Of a stretch of 34,488 bases of DNA, positions 8,319 through 17,787 are shown piece after piece. The translations under genes and the position numbers were made by a program. Position 1 is the stretch's first letter; each line of letters starts with the position of its first letter. Under the pieces are notes generated by a model. That model made no database searches, had not been told where the DNA came from, and saw only the letters and a program-made list of their open reading frames with translations. This DNA is from Flavobacteriales bacterium (GTDB lineage: Bacteria > Bacteroidota > Bacteroidia > Flavobacteriales_D > CAJJDF01): assembly GCA_020630395.1 (NCBI GenBank), contig JAHDBM010000012.1, forward strand, positions 11,899 through 46,386, read 5' to 3'.

Positions 8319-9295
8319 AAAATATAATTGTTGGTGTTATTGCCGGAGGTTATTCTAGCGAATATGAAGTATCCTTAAACAGTGCAGATACTCTTTTAAC
8401 CAATATTCCAAATACATACATTAAGTATTTAGTCATTATAACAAAAGAGAAATGGGTAGTTTCAATTGATAATGAAGAATATCCTATCGATAAAAATGAT
8501 TTTTCATTTACCTATCAAAACAAAAAAATAACATTCGATTTTGCTTACATAACGATTCATGGTACTCCAGGAGAAGATGGGAAGCTACAAGGATATTTTG
8601 ACATGTTAGACATACCCTATTCTACTTGTAGTCAAAAAGCTTCTGCTTTAACATTTAACAAATGGGCAACTAATAAAGTATTAAAAGAACATGGTATATC
8701 TTGTGCAAACTCCATAATTTTAAGACAACATAATTCAGTAGTAAATACTAAACATATTATTGATGAATTAGGGTTACCTCTTTTTGTAAAGCCAAATGAT
8801 GGAGGTTCTAGCTTTGGAATATCAAAAGTAAAAGAAGAAAGTAATATTCAAGATGCCATAAAAAATGCATTTAAAGAAGGTAAAGAAGTCGTATTAGAAT
8901 CTAATATTAATGGAACTGAGGTAACCTGTGGTGCATATATATCAAAAGGAACAGTATATACATTACCATTAACTGAAATTGTAAGCCATAACGATTATTT
9001 CGATTTTGAAGCTAAATACAAAGGCTTATCAGATGAAATCACACCCGCCAGAATAAGTAAAGAGCTAACAAACAAAATACAAGAACTAACGATTAATATA
9101 TATCATCTACTTGGATTATCTGGAATAATTAGAATAGATTATATGTTAGATGATATTACACCTTATGTAATTGAAGTTAATACTACACCTGGTATGTCTA
9201 AAGCTAGCTTAATCCCACAGCAAGTGGCTTATCAAGATAATATTGATTTACCATCTTTATTGAATCAATGTATTCAAGATAAATTAACAACATAA
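8315..9295 (+). CDS. ddl: D-alanine--D-alanine ligase
   Basis: 326 residues, cytoplasmic. It joins two D-alanines with ATP for the peptidoglycan stem peptide. Motifs in order are the N-terminal GGYSSEYEVS (11-20), IHGTPGEDGKLQG (from 81), the ATP-grasp lysine segment LFVKPNDGGSSFGISKV (about 156-172), EVVLESNINGTEVTCG, and the metal/D-Ala loop YVIEVNTTPGMSKASLIPQQ (284-303). The length is normal for the family. The start overlaps the stop of the dihydroorotase-like gene (ATGA), which implies translational coupling. It lies upstream of an L,D-transpeptidase gene but the genes between them are unrelated to wall synthesis. Confidence 0.96.
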   Translation: MKNIIVGVIAGGYSSEYEVSLNSADTLLTNIPNTYIKYLVIITKEKWVVSIDNEEYPIDKNDFSFTYQNKKITFDFAYITIHGTPGEDGKLQGYFDMLDIPYSTCSQKASALTFNKWATNKVLKEHGISCANSIILRQHNSVVNTKHIIDELGLPLFVKPNDGGSSFGISKVKEESNIQDAIKNAFKEGKEVVLESNINGTEVTCGAYISKGTVYTLPLTEIVSHNDYFDFEAKYKGLSDEITPARISKELTNKIQELTINIYHLLGLSGIIRIDYMLDDITPYVIEVNTTPGMSKASLIPQQVAYQDNIDLPSLLNQCIQDKLTT

Positions 9296-9333
9296 TTTAT
9301 ATATCTTTAAATCAAATATTTATACAAAATAAC

Positions 9334-10962
9334 ATGAATAACATTGCACTTTTATTGATTAGTTTAGTCATGTGGTTTAACAAAAGTTTTACACAAGAGT
9401 TATATCCTGTTGTACTTAAAGGAAACCAAGTACCATGTATTATAGGAAAATCTCCACAAAACATAGTTGGTTTTGTATACAAAACGGGGGCATGGCAACA
9501 AATCCCTATACAAATTGATGAAATGGAAGTGAATGATATCACTTCTCCTTACGGTCCTTTTGCCAGCACATATTACTCTGTGCCAACCGGAGTAAATGAG
9601 TTATTTTACTCAGATGAAAATACCTTTATAGGTAAAGATTCTACAGATTTTAATTTCGATAATGATGACGAACTGGTTATTATGTGGAGTGATTTAGCTG
9701 ACAAAGCTAATGCTACTACAAACCCAAATGGCACGTTAAATACGTTATGTTGCGAAATAAAAATTGCTAACCCACTAAATAATAACGATTCAGCTTTTTT
9801 ATACCTTTTTGAAAATAATGGTAGTTTAAATCAAGATGCTGGTGTAAGTTATGTATCGTATAATTTCAATTTAACTGCAGGTACATATCCTACAAATTAT
9901 AACATTACTTCTGGGCCAAATCCAGAAACGTCAACATTAATAACTAATACTTACCAAGTTAATATGATTGATAGATGGGTAAATGAAGAGTTATATATCA
10001 AAAAAAACACTTCTAACCCTAATATATTTAATGGTCATCAAAACTTTTTTGCTCCGGGTTCATGTGGAAGATCAGAATATACATTTGCTATTGGTGAAGG
10101 AGCATTTGCTACTAATAAAAATGGGCCTATTCGAGCAATAAGATCGTATATGGGAGCAAATAGTGGACCACTAACTCAAAGAACACACTTATTTTATGCT
10201 AAAAAACAAACTATTATTACAGATTTAAGAGTACACTCAATACCATCAATTTATGATGTTTTTGACTATTCATCTAATGCTTATGGCATGATGAATGTTA
10301 ACAATTTAAATACTACTGCACTAACCATAGATGGTAATACTGATGTATATAATAGTAGTGGACAACTTGAATGGGAATTAGTAAGTGGAAATCTAGGCAG
10401 TATTATAATATCTCATAAACTAGAAGGCACATTTACTCCTGGAACTGACGGTACTGTTTCTTATTATTGGGAAGATAATGTATCCTCTCCTGTTTCTAAT
10501 TGTACTGGCGATAATTTACCTATTGGCACAAGTGGTCCATCAATATCCATTGGTGGTATATGCACAGATCCTGTTTCATCATGTAATCCAGGTAATTATA
10601 GGTCGCTAAAAGCTATTCGAGATGTATATTATGATACTAGTGTAATTTCCGTTAATGAAGCTAAAACAATTGACTCAACTTCTAAAACTCCTTTTTTAGT
10701 AAGTATAACTAGTTGCAATTTTAATACAACAAACATCAAAGCAAGCAATATTGACAATATAAGAGTATTCCCTAACCCAACTCAGAATAGCTTTACTATT
10801 GAGGGAATAAAATTAGAAGATGTAAAAATTATTAATGTACAAGGAAAAGTTATTCAACATATTAGTAAACCATTATCTAATACCGTTAACCTGAATAACG
10901 AGCCAGGAATTTATATGATAAAACTAAATAATCAATATATTGTTAAAATAGTAAAAGAGTAG
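9334..10962 (+). CDS. T9SS-secreted protein with type A sorting domain, function unknown
   Basis: 542 residues with a signal peptide (MNNIALLLISLVMWFNKSFTQ) and a C-terminal T9SS sorting domain starting near IDNIRVFPNPTQNSFTI and continuing with VKIINVQGKVI and PGIYMIKLNNQ. The mature part begins ELYPVVLKGNQVPCIIGKSP and is rich in Asn, Ser and Gly. It contains several Cys (LCCEI, SNCTGDN, GICTDPVSSC) that could form disulfides outside the cell. No enzyme motif was recognised. The gap after ddl is 38 nt, so it could be in the same transcript. Confidence 0.85.
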   Translation: MNNIALLLISLVMWFNKSFTQELYPVVLKGNQVPCIIGKSPQNIVGFVYKTGAWQQIPIQIDEMEVNDITSPYGPFASTYYSVPTGVNELFYSDENTFIGKDSTDFNFDNDDELVIMWSDLADKANATTNPNGTLNTLCCEIKIANPLNNNDSAFLYLFENNGSLNQDAGVSYVSYNFNLTAGTYPTNYNITSGPNPETSTLITNTYQVNMIDRWVNEELYIKKNTSNPNIFNGHQNFFAPGSCGRSEYTFAIGEGAFATNKNGPIRAIRSYMGANSGPLTQRTHLFYAKKQTIITDLRVHSIPSIYDVFDYSSNAYGMMNVNNLNTTALTIDGNTDVYNSSGQLEWELVSGNLGSIIISHKLEGTFTPGTDGTVSYYWEDNVSSPVSNCTGDNLPIGTSGPSISIGGICTDPVSSCNPGNYRSLKAIRDVYYDTSVISVNEAKTIDSTSKTPFLVSITSCNFNTTNIKASNIDNIRVFPNPTQNSFTIEGIKLEDVKIINVQGKVIQHISKPLSNTVNLNNEPGIYMIKLNNQYIVKIVKE

Positions 10963-10998
10963 AATGAAATCATTACTTTTTACAAAAAACATTTATTC

Positions 10999-11388
10999 AT
11001 GAAAAGCATTATCATCCTATTATCACTATTATTATGTTCATTATCATATTCTCAAAACGATACTGCACAGCATGATTGTAAAAAATTTCATAAAGGAACC
11101 TTTCAGATGATCTCTAAAAAACAAAAAATAATGATCTTTAGAGACGCTACAACCCAAACAGAAACAAATCTAAAAACCGGAGAAGAGTATAAATATAAAA
11201 TCAGTTGGATAAACGATTGTAAATATCAATTAGAACCCTTCAAAGAAAACGAAGGAGATGAAGATTTCTTTAACGGACAAGTATTTATGGGTGAAATTAT
11301 ATCATCTAGTGAAAATACGTTTAAAACAAAAGCAGGATTTGTTGGAGATAAAACAACTGTTACAGATGAATTTCGTAAAATAGAATAG
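10999..11388 (+). CDS. Small secreted protein of unknown function
   Basis: 129 residues with a Sec signal peptide (MKSIIILLSLLLCSLSYSQ). The mature part begins NDTAQHDCKKFHKGTF and has two Cys (in HDCKKF and NDCKYQL). It is mostly short beta-like segments (YKYKISWINDCKYQL, FFNGQVFMGEIISS, NTFKTKAGFVG). The pattern resembles small Bacteroidota periplasmic proteins that lack an assigned role. It lies 36 nt after the T9SS gene and 38 nt before the transpeptidase. Confidence 0.75.
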   Translation: MKSIIILLSLLLCSLSYSQNDTAQHDCKKFHKGTFQMISKKQKIMIFRDATTQTETNLKTGEEYKYKISWINDCKYQLEPFKENEGDEDFFNGQVFMGEIISSSENTFKTKAGFVGDKTTVTDEFRKIE

Positions 11389-11426
11389 AGCTTGTAAATG
11401 GCAAGGTATTTGTATTCTAATAGCAC

Positions 11427-13070
11427 ATGAACAAAACACTTTTATATAGTATTACTTTTTTAATCTTATGTGCTTGTAATAATAAGGAATATATTAGTAT
11501 AGATTCTTTTAAAGATAAGATTCAATCTAACATAAATAAACAAGCAGAACTTAATAATCAACACATAAAGCTTCTGCTAAATGATCCAGTTAAAGTATTT
11601 AAAGACAGTATCTCTTTTTTGCCTAAAACAAATGAATTATACAAAGAGTATAAATCATTATGGACTGATGGATTTAAACCCAATAAATCAGCTAAATCTT
11701 TTCTGACTATTGTTTCAAAAGCAAATGAATATGGTTTTGATTCAAGTTATTTCAATATAAGTGAATTAAGATCACTATATGACACATCTATAAAATCTAA
11801 AAAAGATATTAACTTACTTGCTTCATTAGATATTATATTTAGCCAAGAAGCTATCCGTTTTTTCACATACAACAAATTTGGAGTTACTAACCTCTACAAA
11901 TATGATAGCGCATCCATAAAAACAACTATTGATACACTATCTTTAATTGACGTCCAGCACATTATTGATGGTATTTCCAACAACAACATATCAAAAGCAT
12001 TAGAAAAAACTAGTCCCAAAAACCCATTTTATATTCCATTACAAAAAGGTTTAGCTCAATTTTTAGCGAAGCATCAATTGACAAAAAAAAGACAATATGT
12101 TTCGTCTATGAAAAAAGACTCTACAGAGGCTTATGATGAAGCAAGAATTGCACTATTATTGAATAATTACTTAGACTCCTCTAATTACAAAGATGATAGC
12201 TCATTTATGAATGCTTTAAAATACTTTCAACATCAACATGGATTAAGCAATGATGGAAGAATTGGTAGAGCTACTGCACACATGCTCAGCAAAACAAATT
12301 ACGAAAGATATCAATTAGCTGCTATAAGCTTAGAAAAATTAAGACATAAAACATTTGACTCAACTGATATGTTTTTTGCTAATATCCCTAGTTACACTTT
12401 AAATGTAATTGAAAACAATAAAGTAATAGACCAGTATAGAGTTGTAGTTGGTAAAAACACTACTCGAACACCTACTTTTAAAGCCACTATGCAATACCTT
12501 ATTTTAAATCCTTATTGGGCAATACCATATAGTATTTCTTCTAAAGAAATTTTACCAAACATTAAAAAAAATGCTAGTGTTATAGAGAAAAAAGGATATA
12601 CTATTATGGATCAAAATCGTAAAAAAATCGATCATAAAAGTATTGATTGGAGCAAAGTAACTCAAAGTAATTTTAATTATAGAATAACCCAAACAAGAAG
12701 TGGTGGAACAGCATTAGGTAAAGTAAAATTTATTTTTCCTAATAATTATAACGTATACTTTCATGATACACCATCTAAATCATTATTTAAAAATGATGTA
12801 AGAGCTTATAGCCATGGCTGTGTTAGAGTTCATGAACCACTAAAACTTGCTTCCTATATTTTAAAAAAGCAAGATCCTAACCTAACGCTTGATTCTGTTA
12901 AAAACCTTACAAAAAGTAACAATCAAAAAAGATTTAACTTAAAGAAAAAAATAGCTGTAGATATCGACTATTTTACAGCACTTCCCGATTCTAATAATAA
13001 TATTCAATTTTATAGAGACATTTATAACAGAAATAAAGTGTATAAAAAAGTATTGTTTTCTCAAAAATAA
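11427..13070 (+). CDS. L,D-transpeptidase lipoprotein (YcbB/LdtD type)
   Basis: 547 residues. A lipoprotein signal (FLILCAC, lipid Cys 17) is followed by a helical scaffold domain of about 230 residues, a peptidoglycan-binding stretch (ALKYFQHQHGLSNDGRIGRAT, about 263-293) and a YkuD catalytic domain. The catalytic motif is YFHDTPS (His 446), then SHGCVRV with Cys 465. NPYWAIPYSIS and the GGTALGKVKFIFPN segment before it are typical of the long YcbB class. These enzymes make 3-3 cross-links in peptidoglycan, acting in the periplasm on the inner face of the outer membrane if lipidated. The last ~60 residues after the SHGCVR motif contain a basic tail of the kind seen in this family. Confidence 0.93.
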   Translation: MNKTLLYSITFLILCACNNKEYISIDSFKDKIQSNINKQAELNNQHIKLLLNDPVKVFKDSISFLPKTNELYKEYKSLWTDGFKPNKSAKSFLTIVSKANEYGFDSSYFNISELRSLYDTSIKSKKDINLLASLDIIFSQEAIRFFTYNKFGVTNLYKYDSASIKTTIDTLSLIDVQHIIDGISNNNISKALEKTSPKNPFYIPLQKGLAQFLAKHQLTKKRQYVSSMKKDSTEAYDEARIALLLNNYLDSSNYKDDSSFMNALKYFQHQHGLSNDGRIGRATAHMLSKTNYERYQLAAISLEKLRHKTFDSTDMFFANIPSYTLNVIENNKVIDQYRVVVGKNTTRTPTFKATMQYLILNPYWAIPYSISSKEILPNIKKNASVIEKKGYTIMDQNRKKIDHKSIDWSKVTQSNFNYRITQTRSGGTALGKVKFIFPNNYNVYFHDTPSKSLFKNDVRAYSHGCVRVHEPLKLASYILKKQDPNLTLDSVKNLTKSNNQKRFNLKKKIAVDIDYFTALPDSNNNIQFYRDIYNRNKVYKKVLFSQK

Positions 13071-13122
13071 GTCAATTAATACATCCTTTATGCCTATTTT
13101 TAATTATCAAAACGATCATTAA

Positions 13123-14154
13123 ATGAAACTCTTTTTCTTTACGATACTTATTTCAGTATGTTTATTTAGTTGTAAAACTGACTTTGATGTAAATGCACCT
13201 TACGATCAAGTTCCTATTGTTTATGGTTTGTTAGATCAATCTGTAGATACACACTACATCAAAATTAATAGAACATATTTAGGAGCTAACAATCTTAATT
13301 CGGCAAATATTAACGACTCTATATTATTTAAAAATGTTAATGCACGTATTGAGCAAGTAACTAATGGAGCTGTCGGTACAGTATATACCTTACAAGAGAA
13401 ATGGGTTAACAATATTAATGAAGGAATTTTCTATCCAGATTCTCAAAAAGTATACTTTTTTGTAGAACCCAATTTAGATGCTAACAGTACTTACCGTCTA
13501 GCTGTTACTGCTGATGGAAAAGAATTTGGTAGCGAAACTACACTTTTAGGTAATTATAGTTTTACCACTTCAACCATATTAAGCACATTAAATGGTTTTC
13601 CTTTTGCTTCTGCTCCTGGTGTATACAGTACTATTGACCCTAAGTGGACAACTACATTAGATGGTATCCGTTACGATTTAGCACTAAGGTTTTTTTATGA
13701 CGAACATAAAGGAGCTAATATCACACGAAAATCTATTGACTGGTTTTTAGGTTCTGATAAAAAACCTTCCCCTACTTCTTTTGTTGAATTACAAAGAGAA
13801 GTTAATGGAGAAAGCTTTTATATTTTCTTATCTAATCAAGAAGCATTAATGGATACTGTTGGAGTTACTAAAAGAGTTATTAGAAATGTTCAATTAATGG
13901 TTACAGCTGCTGATAATGAATTAACTACATATATTGATGTAAACAAACCTGTTACAGGAGTTGTTACGGAAAGACCAGAATATACCAATATTACAAATGG
14001 ATTTGGTATTTTCTCTGCTAGAAGAACAATACAATTAAACAGAGCATTAAACCAAAAGTCTGTTCAAGAATTAGCAGAAGGACAATACACGAGAGATCTT
14101 AAATTCTGTACCGATAGTGTAGATTGGATTGGTGAGAGCTACCATTGTCCTTGA
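13123..14154 (+). CDS. DUF4249-like lipoprotein, function unknown
   Basis: 343 residues with a lipobox (ISVCLFSC, lipid Cys at about 17). The mature start resembles the DUF4249 family of Bacteroidota surface lipoproteins (VNAPYDQVPIVYGLLDQSVDTHYIKINRTY). These are beta-rich and often sit next to TonB-dependent receptors, but no receptor is adjacent here. It is followed after 27 nt by the broken hydrolase gene. The assignment to DUF4249 is by recognition of the N-terminal block only. Confidence 0.6.
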   Translation: MKLFFFTILISVCLFSCKTDFDVNAPYDQVPIVYGLLDQSVDTHYIKINRTYLGANNLNSANINDSILFKNVNARIEQVTNGAVGTVYTLQEKWVNNINEGIFYPDSQKVYFFVEPNLDANSTYRLAVTADGKEFGSETTLLGNYSFTTSTILSTLNGFPFASAPGVYSTIDPKWTTTLDGIRYDLALRFFYDEHKGANITRKSIDWFLGSDKKPSPTSFVELQREVNGESFYIFLSNQEALMDTVGVTKRVIRNVQLMVTAADNELTTYIDVNKPVTGVVTERPEYTNITNGFGIFSARRTIQLNRALNQKSVQELAEGQYTRDLKFCTDSVDWIGESYHCP

Positions 14155-14181
14155 TTTTTACTTGTTTAATTTCAATTACAC

Positions 14182-14400
14182 ATGAGATATTCTATTCTTT
14201 TTATACTCCTGATAGTAACCTTAATTGGAAATTCTCAAGTATTATCACCTACAAAATTAATGATTCCTACTTCTAATGGAGATAGTTTAGAAGCCGATTT
14301 ATACTTACCGAATTTAACTGATACTTTCCCAACAATACTTATACAAACTCCCTATGGTAAATTTGGATATTGGTTTAGTATTTCTTCTATTGTTAGATAA
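14182..14400 (+). pseudogene. N-terminal fragment of an S15/CocE-type hydrolase
   Basis: 72 residues with a signal peptide (FILLIVTLIGNSQ) and then the start of an X-Pro dipeptidyl-peptidase (S15)/CocE alpha/beta hydrolase (IPTSNGDSLEADLYLPN, FPTILIQTPYGK). Intact family members are several hundred residues long, with the nucleophile Ser and the His/Asp further on. Here homology stops near FGYW and a stop codon follows. No remainder of the gene was found in the next 1.3 kb. It looks truncated by a deletion or insertion whose right part brought in the two following genes. A short functional secreted peptide is unlikely. Confidence 0.65.
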
Positions 14401-14476
14401 GTCATACTGTTAGTACGGTGGAAATGGTTGGGTTATTGTTGATAATTAGTTAATAAGGTTTGATGTAACTTTCTTT

Positions 14477-15325
14477 TTGTTAGACACTTGTTGGGTATTT
14501 TTGTTTGTACAAATTAGTTTAATATGGCAGTTAGATTTAATTAATAAGAAGGAAATAAATGTATTTGATTTGATAGCAAATAAATCGTTTGGGTTTAATG
14601 TTAAACAAATGAATAGTGGCAATAATAGCTTTGCTCAAATTAATATCAGTAGAAACATTGATGCAAATTATAATTGTCTTTTTTTAATTAAAAAAATCAA
14701 TAGTGACAGATTCCTTATTGAATTTAACAATACTGATTTGTCAACTCTTATTAAAAATCCTGAACCAATAAACCTAGAAAATCTAAAAGATAATATCTCA
14801 TCATGGGTTAATATGGTTAAAAAAGAAATTGAGATTGAAATAGATGAATTAGACTTTAATTTAAGTAAACTAACTTACTACAGTGATACATTTGGAAGTC
14901 TGGTAAGAAATGCTATTAAAATAATTAAAGATATTGATGAAGATTGTGGTGGAATGATTCTAAGGAAGGCTATAGAAGAACTCTTTATTGATTATTTTAA
15001 ACGTAAAATTCCAGCCCTTACATCTGATTTAGATGAAAAATATAGTATTGGTCCAAAAATTAATACTTTTTACGACTATCAATTAAATGTTAAATCTAAA
15101 TATAGTGACTATTCGGATGAATTGAATGAAATAAAACCATTCATATCTGCAATATCAGAGGTTAAGGATTTAGGTAATGACTTTGCACACTATGAACGTA
15201 AACTTGAGAAATATAATGTTCACGACTTGATGGAATATATAAAACATATAATATCATTTTTAATAGATGACATTGATATGGAAATGCAAAAAAAAATTAA
15301 AGAGTTCAAAAGAAAATCTAGGTAA
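14477..15325 (+). CDS. DUF4145-like protein, 5' end doubtful
   Basis: 282 residues if the TTG at 14477 is used. The frame is open back to a TAG at 14447-14449 but holds no ATG upstream, and the first internal ATG is about residue 42. This suggests the 5' end was lost. The C-terminal half looks like DUF4145: GGMILRKAIEELFIDYF followed by VKDLGNDFAHYERKLEKY and a helical end. The family is helical and is often found with restriction, abortive-infection or other mobile defence genes; a function is not established. The composition is very rich in Asn, Asp, Lys and Ile with no signal peptide, unlike the exported proteins on either side. The position right after a truncated hydrolase supports recent arrival or rearrangement. 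Confidence 0.55.
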   Translation: MLDTCWVFLFVQISLIWQLDLINKKEINVFDLIANKSFGFNVKQMNSGNNSFAQINISRNIDANYNCLFLIKKINSDRFLIEFNNTDLSTLIKNPEPINLENLKDNISSWVNMVKKEIEIEIDELDFNLSKLTYYSDTFGSLVRNAIKIIKDIDEDCGGMILRKAIEELFIDYFKRKIPALTSDLDEKYSIGPKINTFYDYQLNVKSKYSDYSDELNEIKPFISAISEVKDLGNDFAHYERKLEKYNVHDLMEYIKHIISFLIDDIDMEMQKKIKEFKRKSR

Positions 15326-15395
15326 GATTAAGATTAAAAAAATGATACTATCTAGTCATTAGAAACGATTTGTAACTTCAATAAGTTAAACCTAC

Positions 15396-15674
15396 ATGCT
15401 CAAAGCATATAATACATCCATAGAAATAATTAATAATGCTGAATCTTTATTAATTAAACGTTTGAGTGATAAGCATAGTTCAAATGACAAAAACTCTACA
15501 ACAAGTGAGTCGATAGATACTTTTCCTAAGTGGATAATAAATGTTTTGTTGATTTTGCAAAATGTATTGAAATGGATAAATTTTAAATTATTTAGACCTT
15601 TCTTTTTTTTAATCTATGGTTTTGGGTCATTTATTAAAACTCATATTGTTTTATATCTAAACAAAAAAGGGTGA
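15396..15674 (+). CDS. Small putative membrane protein, unknown
   Basis: 92 residues from an ATG at 15396. An N-terminal helical segment (SIEIINNAESLLIKRLSDKH) and a Ser/Asn/Thr-rich linker are followed by two hydrophobic stretches (IINVLLILQNVLKWI and FRPFFFLIYGFGSFI). It lies 70 nt after the DUF4145-like gene and 24 nt before the convergent diheme cytochrome gene. No homologue was recognised. It could be a partner of the DUF4145-like protein or a decayed fragment. Confidence 0.4.
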   Translation: MLKAYNTSIEIINNAESLLIKRLSDKHSSNDKNSTTSESIDTFPKWIINVLLILQNVLKWINFKLFRPFFFLIYGFGSFIKTHIVLYLNKKG

Positions 15675-15698
15675 AATTCTTTCAAGTTTGTAAAAAAA

Positions 15699-16835
15699 CT
15701 AAGGCAAAAAGGAAGGATTAGTTACAAAACTAGAATCTGTTAGTGTTAGTAAAAACGCTTTTATATCAGCTTTTTCGGTTGGATTAAGATTTGCTCCCCC
15801 ACTACCCACTTTTTTCATCAATGGATCAATAGTTGGAGAATTTTGTAAGCCCGTACTGTAATGCTCTATTACTTCTTCTATGGTATTAAATCTACCGTCA
15901 TGCATATAAGGGGCAGTAAAAACTAAATTTCTTATTGTAGGTGTTCTAAACTTACCATTATCAGCAGAGTTTCCAGTAACGTCTCCTAATCCATTATCTG
16001 TGAAAGTTGCATCTAATCCATTATTATGGAAATCATTATCTGTCCATAATGGATTTACAGGATCCCCATGACAATGAAAACAATCTCCTTTATTTTCGTT
16101 CATGTATAAACTAAATCCATTTAATTCTTGGGAGGTAAGCGATACTTCATTTCTTAAAAATTTATCGAACTTACTATTTCCTGAAATTAGTGTCCGTTCA
16201 AACTGAGCTAGTGCTTTCACTACCAAAACTGAATCTATTGTAGAAGTACCAAAAGCTAACTTAAACATATTGGGATAATCAACTGATGCTTGTAACTTAC
16301 TAACTGCATCAATCCAATCTTCATGCATCTCTAATTCATTTCTAACTGGCTCAAAAGCTTGGTGTTCGAGACTATCTCCACTCCCATCCCAATTAAAGCG
16401 TCCATAATTCCATGCTAAATTCACTAAAGGCATTGCATTTCGTTTGCCTGGTAATCCATTTATTCCCGTACTAAATGAACTTGTATCGTCAAAGCTATAT
16501 GCTGGCATGTGACATCCTGCGCAGGATAACGTATTATTATCGGATAAAATGGGGTCGTAAAACAACTTCTTACCTAGAGCAACACCTTCATTAGTTAATG
16601 GATTATCATTAGGTATCCTTGGACTAGGCAAATACTGTTGGAATAGATCTGGAATATTAAGAACATAAGGTGTAGGTTTTACTCCACTAACTGCCTTACA
16701 CACACAAGAACCATCATCTACCCTAGCTTTATCATCATAATTATCGGCTAAAGGATTTGTACACCCTTTTTTTCTACAAGAAGAAAGTAAACTTAGAGAA
16801 AGAATAGAAATTGATATGGCAAAAAGCTTTATCAT
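15699..16835 (-). CDS. Diheme cytochrome of the bCcP/MauG superfamily, MbnH-like (copy 3)
   Basis: 378 residues. Lipoprotein signal (SLLSSC, lipid Cys 20), then a GCTNP...DDGSC linker (25-44) and the two-heme enzyme domain. Heme motifs are CAGCH (105-109) and CFHCH (252-256), with the family block TAPYMHDGR (307-315) near the C-terminus. Family members use the hemes to reduce peroxide (bCcP) or to oxidise a protein residue (MauG, MbnH). The start codon is 1 nt after the stop of an MbnP-like gene, so the pair is very probably co-translated, and that partner is the likely substrate. It should sit in the periplasm or at the surface, anchored by lipid. Alternative: a simple cytochrome c peroxidase. 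It closely resembles copy 2 at 17788-18855. Confidence 0.85.
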   Translation of the reverse strand: MIKLFAISISILSLSLLSSCRKKGCTNPLADNYDDKARVDDGSCVCKAVSGVKPTPYVLNIPDLFQQYLPSPRIPNDNPLTNEGVALGKKLFYDPILSDNNTLSCAGCHMPAYSFDDTSSFSTGINGLPGKRNAMPLVNLAWNYGRFNWDGSGDSLEHQAFEPVRNELEMHEDWIDAVSKLQASVDYPNMFKLAFGTSTIDSVLVVKALAQFERTLISGNSKFDKFLRNEVSLTSQELNGFSLYMNENKGDCFHCHGDPVNPLWTDNDFHNNGLDATFTDNGLGDVTGNSADNGKFRTPTIRNLVFTAPYMHDGRFNTIEEVIEHYSTGLQNSPTIDPLMKKVGSGGANLNPTEKADIKAFLLTLTDSSFVTNPSFLP

Positions 16836-16836
16836 A

Positions 16837-17700
16837 TTAATCTTCTGCAGGTAACTGAATTACGATATAATCAAACACATCTCTACCATTTTGATTCATC
16901 AAGAGTTGAGCTTGATAATTAGGCATTAACATTTGATTATATTGATTTAAATCCCAAACATTAGGCGTTTTAAACCAATTCGCAATATTCATTTTAATTT
17001 CAATGGTTGTATTCACTATTTCACTGATCGTAAAATTATTTGTGCCCGTAATTTTAGTTCTAAAGTGATTAGGATGAAAAATAGTATCTGGAGCAGCTGT
17101 AATTTCCCTTGCTTTTCCATTATGGTAAGCAAATCCAACTGTATCTGTTGCTGTATCTACATACATCCCCTCGAATTGCATATTATGGTAACCTCCTCCT
17201 AACATCATTGGCCAACCCCAATTCGTAATATTCAAATCTGGATAAGCTCCAGTAATATTATCAGCTACATCAAATCCAAAATTAAATGAAATAGCTGTAT
17301 AAACTCCATTATCAAAACTTGTGGAAGGAGAATATGTTAAACCTATTCCTGCTCCTAAATCAACTAAATTATAATCTTCAATTAATACGCTATCGCCATT
17401 TGCTTCGTGCAAGGCAATATCAGATACCAAATACTTTAATTTGCTAATACTATGTAAATCTCCTTTTTGATTAGTGAACTTTAAATCATTAAAATCAGCA
17501 GCTAATACAGGTGTAGCATTATAAACATGCGAAAAATTGAATGTTATTTGTTGAGTTGTATCACAATAATCACATGTACCATCATTAGAAACAGCATCAG
17601 CATCAAAGTTACAAGCATTAGGGTCTGTACAACCTCTTTTATCTTGTTTACAAGAAAACATAAATAAAAATAAGGTGATTAATATTAAAAAGTATTTCAT
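16837..17700 (-). CDS. MbnP-like copper-binding lipoprotein (copy 2)
   Basis: 287 residues from the ATG at 17700; an in-frame TTG at 17718 lies before the signal peptide and is rejected. Lipobox FMFSC (lipid Cys 17), then a GCTDP...NDGTC linker (24-43) with a further DYC, then the MbnP domain (ITFNFSHVYNATPVLAADF onward). The WxW motif is W161-G-W163, followed by the glycine-rich turn and HNMQFEG. In methanotroph MbnP the first Trp of WxW is oxidised to kynurenine by MbnH and the protein then binds one Cu(I). The next gene, 1 nt downstream, is a diheme MauG-type enzyme, matching the MbnP/MbnH pairing. I infer copper binding at the cell surface; this is not shown here. Confidence 0.8.
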   Translation of the reverse strand: MKYFLILITLFLFMFSCKQDKRGCTDPNACNFDADAVSNDGTCDYCDTTQQITFNFSHVYNATPVLAADFNDLKFTNQKGDLHSISKLKYLVSDIALHEANGDSVLIEDYNLVDLGAGIGLTYSPSTSFDNGVYTAISFNFGFDVADNITGAYPDLNITNWGWPMMLGGGYHNMQFEGMYVDTATDTVGFAYHNGKAREITAAPDTIFHPNHFRTKITGTNNFTISEIVNTTIEIKMNIANWFKTPNVWDLNQYNQMLMPNYQAQLLMNQNGRDVFDYIVIQLPAED

Positions 17701-17787
17701 AAGATTTAGGTGAACCAATTAGCTGGTATTTTTATGTTAATATTCGTTTATCAATTACAGTTATCCATCATGGACATTTAAGTTTTA

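Noticed and set aside
14401-14476. Possible insertion-sequence end after the hydrolase fragment
   Set aside because: No inverted repeats, target duplication or transposase were seen on either side of the 14.4-15.7 kb segment.
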